Source: Mycobacterium paraense (GTDB lineage Bacteria; Actinomycetota; Actinomycetes; Mycobacteriales; Mycobacteriaceae). Taken from it: a stretch of 64,000 nucleotides of DNA. Position numbers and translations under genes: made by a program. Below are positions 17,381-25,327 of this stretch, piece by piece. Within the stretch, counting starts at the first letter, position 1; the number at the start of each line of letters is the position of its first letter. Below the pieces are notes generated by a model. The model worked only from the letters and a program-made list of their open reading frames with translations, had not been told where the DNA came from and made no database searches. Location: NCBI RefSeq assembly GCF_002101815.1, contig NZ_LQPM01000013.1, positions 186,001 to 250,000 on the forward strand, given 5' to 3'.

Positions 17381-18325
17381 GTGACGGCGGGGTTGGTGAA
17401 GCACTGGCTGGAGTCGGGACGACTCGAGCTGCCGCTGCCCGCGTCGGGCCGCACCGCCGAACGCTGGCAGCGCCTGGCGCGGTTAGCTGAAGACGACATC
17501 GTCGCGGCGCGGATCGCCGAGTCCCACATTGACGCCGTCGCGATTCTGCACGAGTTGGGCGGCAAGCCGCCCGATTCCGATCAGCTGTGGGGCGTGTGGG
17601 CGGCGGAGTCGCCCGACACCGCGCTGATCGCCACCAGCCTCAGCGGCGGCGCCGTCGTCCTCAACGGCACCAAGGTGTGGTGTGCGGGCGCCGGCTTCTG
17701 CACCCACGCGCTGGTGACCGCCCGGCTCGACGACGGGAGGCGCGGCCTGTTCGCGGTGTCGATCACCGAACCCGCCGTCAAGGCGCTGCCCACCACGTGG
17801 TGGAACGTCGGGATGGCCGGCAGCGACACCAGGGCGGTGCAGTTCACCAACGCCCAGGCCGTCGCCGTGGGTGATCCCGACGGGTACTTCAATCGGCCGG
17901 GATTCTGGCACGGCGCGATCGGGGTGGCCGCATGCTGGCTGGGCGGCGCGCGCCGGGTCGCCGAGCCGCTGTATCGCTGCGCCACAAGCAAATCGGCCGA
18001 CGCCTATTCGCTGGCGCACCTGGGCGCCGTGGACGCCGCGCTCGCCGCGGGCGACGCGATCCTGGCCGCGGCGGCGATGCAGATCGACTCGGACCCCTTC
18101 GACCGGTCCAACACCGCGCAACTCCTGGCTCGCCGCGCCCGCACGGTGGTGGAACACGCCGCCGACGAGGCCATCACGCGCACCGGCCGCGCCCTGGGGC
18201 CCGGCCCGCTGTGCCAGGACGGCCGGCACGCTCAGCGCGTCGCCGACCTGACCATCTACATCCGGCAAAGCCACGCCGAGCGCGATCTGGCCGAGCTCGG
18301 CAGGCTCGTCGGGCGGCCGCAATGA
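17381..18325 (+). CDS. Acyl-CoA dehydrogenase-like protein
   Basis: A 314-residue protein with the middle beta-domain of acyl-CoA dehydrogenases (LWGVWAAESPDTALIATSLSGGAVVLNGTKVWCAGAG, where NGTK is the classic turn) and a C-terminal helical bundle. It is shorter than the usual 380-400 residues and lacks a clear N-terminal helical domain and an obvious catalytic glutamate, so it may be a divergent member with another substrate. It starts at GTG 17381 without a clear ribosome site. Its TGA overlaps the ATG of the PIG-L gene (ATGA), so the two are coupled, with the EEP gene following. I know this trio as a recurrent actinobacterial gene set, often with a methyltransferase and a glycosyltransferase, but those are not adjacent here. 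Confidence 0.72.
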   Translation: MTAGLVKHWLESGRLELPLPASGRTAERWQRLARLAEDDIVAARIAESHIDAVAILHELGGKPPDSDQLWGVWAAESPDTALIATSLSGGAVVLNGTKVWCAGAGFCTHALVTARLDDGRRGLFAVSITEPAVKALPTTWWNVGMAGSDTRAVQFTNAQAVAVGDPDGYFNRPGFWHGAIGVAACWLGGARRVAEPLYRCATSKSADAYSLAHLGAVDAALAAGDAILAAAAMQIDSDPFDRSNTAQLLARRARTVVEHAADEAITRTGRALGPGPLCQDGRHAQRVADLTIYIRQSHAERDLAELGRLVGRPQ

Positions 18326-19116
18326 CCACCATCGAGCGCCCCCACGCCGTCCTTCCCGCGAGCAACCGCGCCAAGTTCGCGGCCAAGCCGCTGACCCGCG
18401 GCGGCACCCCGGTTCCGGTGTGGCTGGCCGCGCTCGACGGCCAGGCGCCGCCGCCACTGGATTTGAGCGCCTGCCCCGGGCTGGTCGTCGTGGCGGCCCA
18501 CCCCGACGACGAGACGCTGGGCCTCGGCGCGACGATCGCGCAACTGGTCGGCGCGGGCGTCGACGTCCGGGTGGTCACGGTCAGCGACGGGGGTGAGGCC
18601 CGGCCCGGCGCGACGCCGCAGGAGCGGGCGCGCGCGGAAATCACCGGCCGGTACGAATTACGCAAGGCGGCAGCGGTTTTGGGTGTTCCCGCGCCGGTGT
18701 CGCTGGGCCTGCCCGACGGTGAGCTGGCCGACCACGAGGGCAGCGTCGCCGATTCGCTCACGGACATCCTCGCGGACGCGGCGCCCGGGACCTGGTGCGC
18801 CGCCACCTGGCGGGGCGACGGGCACCCGGACCACGAAGCGGTGGGGCGCGCGGCCGCGGCGGCCTGCGAGCGCACCGGCGTGCGGCTGCTCGAATACCCG
18901 GTGTGGATGTGGCACTGGGCCAGCCCGGCCGATCCCGCGGTGCCATGGGACCGGGCCAGGTCCGTGCGGGTTCCCGGTCGGGCGCTCGAGCGCAAACGCC
19001 TTGCGGCCCACTGTTTCCGCAGCCAGCTCGAGCCCGGCGGCGTAGGCGTCGCGCCCGTGTTGCCGGCCTTCGTGCTGCAGCGCCTGCTCGCCGTCGGCGA
19101 AGTGGTGTTCAGCTAG
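18322..19116 (+). CDS. PIG-L family deacetylase (LmbE-like)
   Basis: 264 residues. The zinc-binding motif AAHPDDETLG (residues about 58-67) and the later GDGHPDHEAVGRAA are diagnostic of PIG-L/LmbE deacetylases, which remove N-acetyl groups from sugars such as GlcNAc-inositol or GlcNAc-PI; in mycobacteria MshB and Mca belong here. The first 40 residues are an extra extension. It is translationally coupled to the acyl-CoA dehydrogenase-like gene (ATGA) and followed after 3 bases by the EEP gene. The actual glycoside substrate is unknown. Cytosolic. Confidence 0.87.
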   Translation: MTTIERPHAVLPASNRAKFAAKPLTRGGTPVPVWLAALDGQAPPPLDLSACPGLVVVAAHPDDETLGLGATIAQLVGAGVDVRVVTVSDGGEARPGATPQERARAEITGRYELRKAAAVLGVPAPVSLGLPDGELADHEGSVADSLTDILADAAPGTWCAATWRGDGHPDHEAVGRAAAAACERTGVRLLEYPVWMWHWASPADPAVPWDRARSVRVPGRALERKRLAAHCFRSQLEPGGVGVAPVLPAFVLQRLLAVGEVVFS

Positions 19117-19119
19117 CCG

Positions 19120-19884
19120 ATGCGCGTCGCGACCTTCAACATCCTGCACGGCCGCACCCTTGGAAACGGAGTGCACCCCGAGCGGCTTGCGGACTGCGTG
19201 CGCCGCCTGGATGCCGACGTGCTATCCCTGCAGGAGGTCGACTGCGACCAGCCGCGGTCCTCGCTCGCCGACCTCACCGCGGTGGCCGCGGAGGCGATGG
19301 GAGCGGTGGAGCACCGGTTCGTGGCCGCGATCTCGGGCACCCCGGGAGCGACGTGGATGGCCGCCACCGGCCAGGAACAACCCGGGACGGCCGCCTATGG
19401 GATCGCGCTGCTGTCCCGGTTTCCGGCGGCCAGCTGGCAGGTGGTGCGGCTGCCGCGGATTCCGATGCGGTTTCCCATGTACCTGCCGGGGCCGAACCGG
19501 GTGATGGTCGTCGACGAGGAACCGCGGGCGGCGGTGATCGCGCAACTGCACACCCCGGCGGGCGGGCTGACGGTGGCCAACACGCACCTGTCCTTCGTGC
19601 CCGGGTGGAATCGGCGCCAGCTGCGCCGGCTGATCCACGACCTGCGCGGCTTCCCCGGTCCCCGGCTGCTGACCGGCGACCTCAACATGACGCCCGACGC
19701 GGTGCGCCGCTGGTCGGGCATGCGACCGCTGGCCGTGGCCGCCACGTTTCCCGCCCAGACCCCGCACCGCCAGCTGGACCACATCCTGACCGACGACGCC
19801 GGCCTGCGCGGCGGCGCGGTCCAGTCCGAGGTGATGCCGATCTCCGATCACCGGCCGCTGGTCGTCGACCTGGAACGCGCTTGA
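19120..19884 (+). CDS. Endonuclease/exonuclease/phosphatase family protein
   Basis: 254 residues with the EEP signature set in order: ATFNILHG at the N-terminus, LQEVD near residue 40, NTHLSF around 150, GDLNMTP about 186 and the terminal SDHRPLVVDL. These metal-dependent phosphoesterases act on nucleic acid, phosphoinositides or sphingolipids; with a PIG-L deacetylase immediately upstream (3-base gap) a phospholipid or phosphosugar substrate seems more likely than DNA. No signal peptide or membrane helix. Confidence 0.87.
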   Translation: MRVATFNILHGRTLGNGVHPERLADCVRRLDADVLSLQEVDCDQPRSSLADLTAVAAEAMGAVEHRFVAAISGTPGATWMAATGQEQPGTAAYGIALLSRFPAASWQVVRLPRIPMRFPMYLPGPNRVMVVDEEPRAAVIAQLHTPAGGLTVANTHLSFVPGWNRRQLRRLIHDLRGFPGPRLLTGDLNMTPDAVRRWSGMRPLAVAATFPAQTPHRQLDHILTDDAGLRGGAVQSEVMPISDHRPLVVDLERA

Positions 19885-19893
19885 GCGCTGCGC

Positions 19894-20181
19894 TTACCCG
19901 CCGGCCCGGCGCATCGCATCCAGCCGGCGTTGCACGCGGTCGATGTCCTCGAGCGAGGGCATCTCGTCGGTGACGCGGGTGATCTCCACGCCGACGTCCG
20001 CGTTGTCGATGGGTCGGCGCCGGCGGCCGATCAAAGTGGTCGCGATCATCGAGACCTCGTCATGGCAGACCCGCCGCGGCATCAGCGCCAACAACGGCGC
20101 ATACCCGACGGCGGGCGCGTGGCTCGGGTAACCGGCGCGCAGGAACGCCACGATGCTCGACACGCCGCCGCGCAAGCCCAT
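19894..20181 (-). CDS. DUF3349 domain protein
   Basis: 95 residues. The motif FLRAGYPSHAPAVGYAPLLA followed by LMPRRVCHDEV is the DUF3349 pattern, a small mycobacterial helical domain of unknown function. The C-terminal part (TDEMPSLEDIDRVQRRLDAM) is helical. It is convergent with the EEP gene (9-base gap). An imperfect SigF-like sequence (GTTT, 14 nt, GGGTTA) lies upstream at 20220-20243. Confidence 0.85.
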   Translation of the reverse strand: MGLRGGVSSIVAFLRAGYPSHAPAVGYAPLLALMPRRVCHDEVSMIATTLIGRRRRPIDNADVGVEITRVTDEMPSLEDIDRVQRRLDAMRRAGG

Positions 20182-20244
20182 CGTCCACCCCTCCCACCAC
20201 CGGCTCGGTTCTTGCGGAATAACCCGGCGAGCCGAGTTGAAACC

Positions 20245-20284
20245 AAAAAATAAGGGGCCCGGCCCGACGTGCGGACCGGACCCC
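20245..20284 (-). terminator. Intrinsic terminator downstream of the CsbD-like gene
   Basis: On the minus strand GGGGTCCGG (20284-20276), a 13-base loop, then CCGGGCCCC (20262-20254) pair with one mismatch and are followed directly by TTATTTTTT. It is a rare clear U-run terminator in this GC-rich window and points away from the CsbD-like gene. Confidence 0.72.
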
Positions 20285-20297
20285 CTGGTGAATCGAG

Positions 20298-20534
20298 CTA
20301 CTGGTTGTCCTTCTGGCGCTCCTCGGCGGCCTTCGCGCCGGCGCGCGCCGACTCCGCCTCGGCCTCCTTCTTGCCCGCGTCGCGCTGGGCGTCGGCCTTG
20401 TCCTGCTGCGCCTGGCCCTCCTGGACGAGGTCGTCGCGGCCGGTGACGGTTCCGCCAACCTCCTTGACCTTGCCCTTGACGCCTTCGACGGCGCCCTTGA
20501 CGGCTTCCTGCGGTCCGCTCTTGTCATCCCCCAT
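20298..20534 (-). CDS. CsbD-like small stress protein
   Basis: 78 residues, hydrophilic and mostly Lys, Glu, Ala and Gln. It begins with a CsbD-like stretch (KGAVEGVKGKVKEVGGTVTG and then DLVQEGQAQQDKADAQRD) and ends as a charged helix. In mycobacteria such proteins are also called microaggregate-binding protein 1-like; CsbD proteins are typical general-stress products. AGGGAGG precedes the ATG and a U-run terminator follows, so it is probably monocistronic. Biochemical function unknown. Confidence 0.83.
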   Translation of the reverse strand: MGDDKSGPQEAVKGAVEGVKGKVKEVGGTVTGRDDLVQEGQAQQDKADAQRDAGKKEAEAESARAGAKAAEERQKDNQ

Positions 20535-20582
20535 GGGTCGACCTCCCTTTCGGTGGTTACGTCTTGATTCGCAACTACCGGC

Positions 20583-20606
20583 TTCCCGTACGGCACGCGG
20601 CCAAAC
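20583..20606 (-). promoter_or_regulatory. Near-match SigF-type promoter for the CsbD-like gene
   Basis: Minus strand GTTT (20606-20603), 15 nt, GGGAA (20587-20583): one mismatch in the -10 box. Predicted start near 20576, leaving a leader of about 40 nt with a good ribosome site. Confidence 0.42.
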
Positions 20607-20663
20607 ACCCCCGCGCCGATCCTGTGCGCATGATCACCCGGCGCTTCGTCGCGCGACGATCTT

Positions 20664-20687
20664 GTTTGAGAACCCGGTTTCCGGGTA
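20664..20687 (+). promoter_or_regulatory. SigF-type promoter for the NAD(P)-binding protein gene
   Basis: GTTT (20664-20667), 15 nt, GGGTA (20683-20687), continuing G: exact consensus. Predicted start near 20694, about 20 nt before GTG 20715 and its GGGAAGGGGG ribosome site. Confidence 0.68.
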
Positions 20688-20714
20688 GTACCAGCCGTCG
20701 ACCAGGGAAGGGGG

Positions 20715-21536
20715 GTGGCGTCACTGAGCACCATCGCTGTCATCGGGGCGACCGGCACGGCCGGCTCCCGCGTTGTGGCCAGGTTGAAGGCACGCGACAT
20801 CGCGGTCGTCGAGGTTTCGCGCGGCCACGGAGTCGATGTGGTGTCCGGGCGGGGGCTGTTCGAGGCGCTGGACGGGGTGGACGTCGTGATCGACGTCTCC
20901 AACCCGATGCCGGCGGATAAAGGGTCCAGCATCATGCAGACGGTGGCCACCGCCACCCGCAACGTCGTGGGCGCGTGCGCCGCCCGGGACATCCAGCGGC
21001 TGGTCGTCCTGACCGTCGCCGGCGTGGAGGACCCGGTGTTCGACGGGTTTGAGTACTACGAGGCCAAGCGGGCGGCAAAGGCCATTGTGCTCGACGGCCC
21101 GGTCCCGGTGACGATCGTGAAATCGACGCAGTGGTATGAGTTCGCCACCAACCCCGCCGCGGTGAGTTTGCGCGACGGCGAGGTGGTCGTCCAGGACTGG
21201 CTGATCCAGCCCATCGCCGCCGACACCGTCGCCGATGTGCTCGTCGAGGCGGCGCTGGCTCAGACGCATGCGCCGCGCACCGTCACCGGCCCCGAAGCCG
21301 TCCACCTGCCGGATCTCACGTCGAAAGTGCTTGCCCGACAAGGCGACAACCGTCCCGTCCGCGCCGTGCAGCCCGCCCTCGACGCACTCGGGTCCGGGGC
21401 GCTGCTGGCTTCCGACGACGCGGTGGTCGTCGGCCCCGACGTCGACACTTGGCTGCACACCCTGGCCCCGGCCGCCACCGACGGCGATTCCGCCGCGCAG
21501 GCGAGGCCGCGACTGCGGGATTTGTCCAAGACCTGA
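20715..21536 (+). CDS. NAD(P)-binding atypical SDR (NmrA-like)
   Basis: 273 residues. The N-terminal GATGTAGSRVVARL is the TGxxGxxG-type nucleotide-binding motif of atypical short-chain dehydrogenases (NmrA/HSCARG-like). A LVVLTVAGVED strand and FEYYEAKRAAKAIV (Tyr-x-x-x-Lys) around residue 120 follow. Such proteins are NAD(P)H sensors or reductases. The start is GTG 20715, supported by the strong ribosome site and the exact SigF-type promoter. Substrate unknown. Confidence 0.82.
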   Translation: MASLSTIAVIGATGTAGSRVVARLKARDIAVVEVSRGHGVDVVSGRGLFEALDGVDVVIDVSNPMPADKGSSIMQTVATATRNVVGACAARDIQRLVVLTVAGVEDPVFDGFEYYEAKRAAKAIVLDGPVPVTIVKSTQWYEFATNPAAVSLRDGEVVVQDWLIQPIAADTVADVLVEAALAQTHAPRTVTGPEAVHLPDLTSKVLARQGDNRPVRAVQPALDALGSGALLASDDAVVVGPDVDTWLHTLAPAATDGDSAAQARPRLRDLSKT

Positions 21537-21727
21537 AAAGCCTGAACCCTGGCCGGGAAACGAACGTTTCGCGGCGGGGTCGTCGCGGTTATCGACGTTC
21601 GCGCTGCCGGCCGCCGCCGGGCCAGCTAGGCTCGTGTCTAGTTGAATCCACAGCTGCCGTATTTACGAGCGGCGTGTAGGACACCGCGATCGCTCGCCCT
21701 ACTCACTGCATTGAGGGGCGTACACAC

Positions 21728-22201
21728 ATGACTTCTTCACCCGACTTCAGACCCGACGGCTGCGGGGAACCGCGCAATCGCTACGTGATCGATTGCGCCG
21801 GGGCGCAGGTGCACGTTCACGCGCGCAGCCTGGCCACGGTCCTGCGCATCGACGGGGAGATCGACGCCGCCAACGCCGAGCTCGTCGCCCAGGTGGTTCG
21901 CCGCTTCGCGCGGCTCAAGGCCCCACTGGTGCTCGACATCAGCCAGCTGGAGTTCCTGGGCAGCGCCGGGCTGCGGGTGCTGCTGATGCTCGACGAGGAG
22001 CACCGCGAGGCCCAATTGCACAACAACGTCGTCAGCGGGGCGGCCCTGCGCAGGCTGACCCGCGTCGTCAGCGACCACGGCCTGCCGGTGGTCGATTCGG
22101 TGCCCGAGGCGCTGCAAAACACCCACGAGTTCATCCATGCGCGCCGCCGGCTCCTCACCGGGCTGGCCCGCCAGGGCGAGCCCCAGCGCGAGGCGCGCTA
22201 A
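21728..22201 (+). CDS. STAS-domain anti-sigma factor antagonist
   Basis: 157 residues. A STAS core at about 38-140: VLRIDGEIDAANAELV, LVLDISQLEFLGSAGLRVLL with the serine that is normally phosphorylated by the partner kinase, and LTRVVSDHGLPVVDS. In stress cascades the dephosphorylated form captures the anti-sigma factor and frees the sigma factor. The start at ATG 21728 has GAGGGG upstream. No kinase gene is adjacent, but the window also holds a STAS/ATPase hybrid at 12340 and many SigF-type promoters. Which sigma factor it serves cannot be read directly. Confidence 0.85.
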   Translation: MTSSPDFRPDGCGEPRNRYVIDCAGAQVHVHARSLATVLRIDGEIDAANAELVAQVVRRFARLKAPLVLDISQLEFLGSAGLRVLLMLDEEHREAQLHNNVVSGAALRRLTRVVSDHGLPVVDSVPEALQNTHEFIHARRRLLTGLARQGEPQREAR

Positions 22202-22481
22202 CCGGCCGTTACGCCCGCCGACGAGGTCACGGTTTCGTCACGATCCGGATCACGATTGCTTAAGATCCGGTGCCGTTCTCTAAGAATTCTCAGCATTGGC
22301 GGGCAAATTTGCTTGCCCGCTTAGCAAAAACGCGCTCGCCGGCGGCGTCGGGCGGCGCGCGGCGCTGATCGCCCGATTCGGGCCGACGGTGCCACTGTTC
22401 GCTTCCGCTACTTTGGTTTTCGAGGGCTCGGGAACCTCCATCGCAAGTCATGCACATGTATTTCGAAGGACAACACCAATC
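22202..22481. other. 280-base intergenic region ahead of the hemophore gene
   Basis: It holds an 8-bp perfect hairpin (GCGGGCAA 22299-22306 / TTGCCCGC 22313-22320, 6-base loop), probably the end of the STAS transcript, though no U-run follows. An A/T-richer stretch just before the heme-binding protein should carry its promoter. I found no exact SigF or iron-box match. Confidence 0.5.
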
Positions 22482-22880
22482 ATGAAAAACAGCAGTATCG
22501 TCGCGCGCCGGCGAGTCGCCGGCATCAGCGCGGGCTTCCTGCTCGGGGGATTGACCATGGGCATCATCGGTGCCCCTTCGGCGGCGGCAGCACCCGACTG
22601 CAGCCCGGGCGGTGTGAACGCGACCGTCACCTCGGCGCAGGGCGCGGCCCAGCAGTACCTGGCCGCTCACCCGGACGCCAACGAGGCGGTCACCGCCGCC
22701 TTCGGCCAGCCGCGGCCCGAGGCCGCGTCCAGCCTGCGCGGCTACTTCACCTCCCACCCGCAGCAGTACTACGACCTGCGGGGCATCCTGGCGCCGATCG
22801 GCGACACCGAGCGGCAGTGCAACGTCAAGGCGCTGCCGCCGACCCTGGAGTCGGCCTACCAGGAGTTCATGGCCGGCTGA
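22482..22880 (+). CDS. Secreted heme-binding protein (Rv0203-like hemophore)
   Basis: 132 residues. A Sec signal peptide (MKNSSIVARRR, hydrophobic core, cleavage after PSAAAA) is followed by a small all-helical domain with GAAQQYLAAHPDANEAVTA, LRGYFTSHPQQYYDL and two cysteines likely to form a disulfide. It belongs to the mycobacterial hemophore-like family typified by Rv0203, which carries heme across the cell envelope. The start at ATG 22482 is set by GAAGGA 11 bases upstream and by the signal peptide; the frame is open to 22296 without meaning. Ligand binding is inferred from family. A perfect palindromic terminator follows. Confidence 0.82.
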   Translation: MKNSSIVARRRVAGISAGFLLGGLTMGIIGAPSAAAAPDCSPGGVNATVTSAQGAAQQYLAAHPDANEAVTAAFGQPRPEAASSLRGYFTSHPQQYYDLRGILAPIGDTERQCNVKALPPTLESAYQEFMAG

Positions 22881-22900
22881 TCCCCGCTGACGATGGGACG

Positions 22901-22932
22901 AACGACCCGCCACGGCGCCGTGGCGGGTCGTT
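22901..22932. terminator. Perfect 32-bp palindrome, terminator after the hemophore gene
   Basis: AACGACCCGCCACGGC (22901-22916) is followed directly by its exact reverse complement (22917-22932), giving a 16-bp inverted repeat with no spacer. It begins 20 bases after the hemophore stop and is followed by TTTCG. The distal arm overlaps the -35 box of the next promoter. Confidence 0.68.
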
Positions 22933-22954
22933 TCGCGTCGCGGGCCCGCGGGTA
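22930..22954 (+). promoter_or_regulatory. SigF-type promoter for topoisomerase IB
   Basis: GTTT (22930-22933), 16 nt, GGGTA (22950-22954), continuing A: exact consensus. Predicted start near 22961, about 28 nt before GTG 22989. This also argues against the TTG start at 22956. Confidence 0.68.
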
Positions 22955-22988
22955 ATTGTCCAGTCAACCAACGGGACTGGAGGGCACG

Positions 22989-24044
22989 GTGCGGCTGCGA
23001 CGCAGCGATCTCGGCAAGCCGGGGATCGCACGCAAACGCCGGGGCAAGGGCTTCGCCTACTACGACCCCGACGGCAACCGGCTGTCCGACCCGGAAACCC
23101 TGGCGCGCATCAAGGATCTCGTCATTCCGCCGGCGTGGAAGAAGGTGTGGATCTCGCCGCACCCGAACGGTCACATCCAGGCGGTCGGCACAGATGCGGC
23201 CGGCCGCCGCCAGTACCTCTACCACACGGCTTGGCAGCAGGAGCGCGCCGAGGAGAAGTTCGACCGGGTGCTGGAGCTCTCGGTGCAGCTGCCGATGTGG
23301 CGCGCGCGCATCGCAAAAGACCTGTCGCGCCGCGGCTTAACCCGAGAGCGCGTGCTCGCCGTCGCGCTGCGCCTGCTCGACCGCGGTTACTTTCGCGCCG
23401 GCGGTGAGCAGTACGCCGAGGAAAACGAGTCCTATGGTCTGGCCACCCTGTTGTGCAGCCACGTGACGGTGCGCCGCCACGCGGTGGCCTTCGACTTCCC
23501 GGCCAAAAGCGGGGTGCGGCGGACCGTGGAAATCGAGGACGCCGAAATCGTCCGGGCGGTGCGGGCCCTGATGCGCCGCCCGGAACGCACCGACCGATTG
23601 CTGGTGTGTCGCAGCGAATCCGGCTGGGTCGACATCCGCTCCGACGACCTCAACGCCCGGTTCAAGGAGATGGTCGGCGACGAGTACACCGTCAAGGATC
23701 TGCGGACCTGGCACGGCACGGTACTGGCCGCCGCGGCGTTCGCCGACGCGGACCCGCCCGTCTCGCAGCGGGTGGTCAAGCGCGTCGAGTCCGCCGTCAT
23801 GAAGGAGGTCGCCGAGGAGCTCGGCAACACCCCGGCGGTGGCGCGCGGATCCTACGTGGACCCGCGCGTCGTCACCGGTTACGAGCAGGGCCTGACGATC
23901 GAAGCGGCGGTACGCCGCGCGGAGCGCGCGCGGCGGCCGGATGCGGCGCAGGAAATCCTGGAGAAGGCGACCCGCATGCTGATACGCCGAGTTGCCAAGG
24001 GCCACAGCGCATCCGGTTCCTCCGCGCTGCCCAGGACCGCCTGA
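22989..24044 (+). CDS. DNA topoisomerase IB
   Basis: 351 residues, the compact bacterial/poxvirus type IB enzyme. N-terminal domain GFAYYDPDGNRLSDPETLARIKDL and IPPAWKKVWISPHPNGHIQA; catalytic domain with LRTWHGTVLAA (the active-site His position) and the nucleophile Tyr289 in GSYVDPRV. It relaxes supercoils by a 3'-phosphotyrosyl intermediate without ATP. The start is GTG 22989, chosen for GGAGGG five bases upstream and for the promoter position; an in-frame TTG lies at 22956. It is probably a single-gene transcript. A SigF-type promoter suggests use under stress or in stationary phase (inference). Confidence 0.9.
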   Translation: MRLRRSDLGKPGIARKRRGKGFAYYDPDGNRLSDPETLARIKDLVIPPAWKKVWISPHPNGHIQAVGTDAAGRRQYLYHTAWQQERAEEKFDRVLELSVQLPMWRARIAKDLSRRGLTRERVLAVALRLLDRGYFRAGGEQYAEENESYGLATLLCSHVTVRRHAVAFDFPAKSGVRRTVEIEDAEIVRAVRALMRRPERTDRLLVCRSESGWVDIRSDDLNARFKEMVGDEYTVKDLRTWHGTVLAAAAFADADPPVSQRVVKRVESAVMKEVAEELGNTPAVARGSYVDPRVVTGYEQGLTIEAAVRRAERARRPDAAQEILEKATRMLIRRVAKGHSASGSSALPRTA

Positions 24045-24342
24045 CCCGACGCGGCGGCGGGACACCGGCCGCATATCCACATAGCGAAGTGTTTCTCTCG
24101 GGACCGCGCGGCGAACCGGGGCGTGCTCCCAGGATGCGCCGCATCACGGGCGGGCCTCGCGCCCGCCGCCAGCAGTTCGCAGAATGGATGGCCCGGCCGC
24201 GCGAGCCGTCGGCCGACTCAGCCAAAGAAGTTGCGGTGCAATCCAATTGGCGCGCCGAGATGTCGAATAAGCCATTTTCAGCACCGCGCCAGGGCCGCGG
24301 AGGCGGCGTTTATGTAATGACCTATAGGGTATTTCGCTCGCC
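24045..24342. other. 298-base intergenic region ahead of the glycan cluster
   Basis: It contains a GC hairpin (GGCGGGC 24149-24155 / GCCCGCC 24161-24167), a possible end of the topoisomerase transcript, then a relatively A/T-rich stretch from about 24190 ending in the SigF-type promoter at 24308-24332. No convincing ORF. Confidence 0.5.
24308..24332 (+). promoter_or_regulatory. SigF-type promoter 1 of the glycan cluster
   Basis: GTTT (24308-24311), 15 nt, GGGTAT (24327-24332): exact consensus including the sixth -10 base. Transcription would start within about 3-5 bases of ATG 24343, which has no ribosome site, so a leaderless mRNA is predicted. Confidence 0.75.
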
Positions 24343-25311
24343 ATGCTGGAATCAGGCTCCCAGAAAAATGTGCTCATCTGGCACGTCCATGGGTCCTGGA
24401 CGCAGGCGTTCGTCGCGGGACGGCACAGGTATTTGATCCCGGTCGCCGCCGACGGCGGCGCCGATGGCGTGGGGCTGGCCGGGCGGTCATGGCCGAACGC
24501 GCGGGAGATCGCCCTGCAGGGGCTGGGCCAACAGGACATCGACCTCGTCGTGTTGCAGCGTCCCCACGAGGCCGCGCTGGTGGCCCGGTGGGCGGGCCGG
24601 CGACCCGGCGCCGACCTGCCCGCGGTCTACGTCGAGCACAACGCCCCCCGGCCGCACGCCGAACGCAGCCGGCACCCGCTCGCCGACCGCGGCGACATCC
24701 CCCTGGTGCACGTCACCGACTTCAACCGGCTGATGTGGGACAACGGCAGGGCCCCCACCCGAGTGATCGACCACGGCATGGCCGACCCGGGGCCGCGCTA
24801 CACCGGCGAGGTGCTGAGGGCCGCCACCATGATCAACGAACCGCTGCGCCGCGGCCGCACCGTCGGTGCCGACCTGTTGGAACCGCTGTCGGCCTACGCG
24901 CAGATCGACGTCTGGGGCATCGGCACGGAGTCGCTGCACGCCAACCGCGGCGCGGTGAGCGGGCGCGGTGACGTCGCGGCGCCGCAGTTGTGGGATCAGA
25001 TCGCCCGGCGGCGTGTGTACCTGCACACCGCCCGTTGGACCTCGCTGGGCCTGTCGCTCATCGAGGCGATGTTCCTCGGGATGCCGGTGGTCGCCGTCGG
25101 CACCACGATGGCCCCGCTGGTGGTGCCGGGCGAGGCGGGCGTCGTCAGCGCCGATCTCGTGGCCCTGGGCCGTGGCTTGCGGGACTTCCTGAACGACCAC
25201 GCGACCGCGGTGGCCGCGGGCAAGGCGGCACGCGAATTCGCCACCGCCCGCTTCGGACTGGAGCGCTTTCTGTCCGAGTGGGACCAAGTGATCTCCGAGC
25301 AGTGCAGTTGA
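24343..25311 (+). CDS. GT-B glycosyltransferase-like protein
   Basis: 322 residues. It has a GT-B outline: a short N-terminal domain ([39 protein letters not shown]) and a C-terminal domain with [20 protein letters not shown] and [15 protein letters not shown], as in family 4. The first glutamate of the EX7E motif is replaced by Thr; the second is kept. It is first gene of the glycan cluster, starting almost at the predicted SigF transcript start. The next glycosyltransferase begins 16 bases later. Probably transfers a sugar to a lipid or growing glycan on the cytosolic side; donor and acceptor unknown. Confidence 0.8.
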   Translation: MLESGSQKNVLIWHVHGSWTQAFVAGRHRYLIPVAADGGADGVGLAGRSWPNAREIALQGLGQQDIDLVVLQRPHEAALVARWAGRRPGADLPAVYVEHNAPRPHAERSRHPLADRGDIPLVHVTDFNRLMWDNGRAPTRVIDHGMADPGPRYTGEVLRAATMINEPLRRGRTVGADLLEPLSAYAQIDVWGIGTESLHANRGAVSGRGDVAAPQLWDQIARRRVYLHTARWTSLGLSLIEAMFLGMPVVAVGTTMAPLVVPGEAGVVSADLVALGRGLRDFLNDHATAVAAGKAAREFATARFGLERFLSEWDQVISEQCS

Positions 25312-25327
25312 CCAGAAGGGAGCCCGC

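Noticed and set aside
20220..20243. SigF-type promoter for the DUF3349 gene (GTTT, 14 nt, GGGTTA)
   Set aside because: Spacing is one short of the accepted 15-17 and the -10 box is altered, so I do not list it as a feature.
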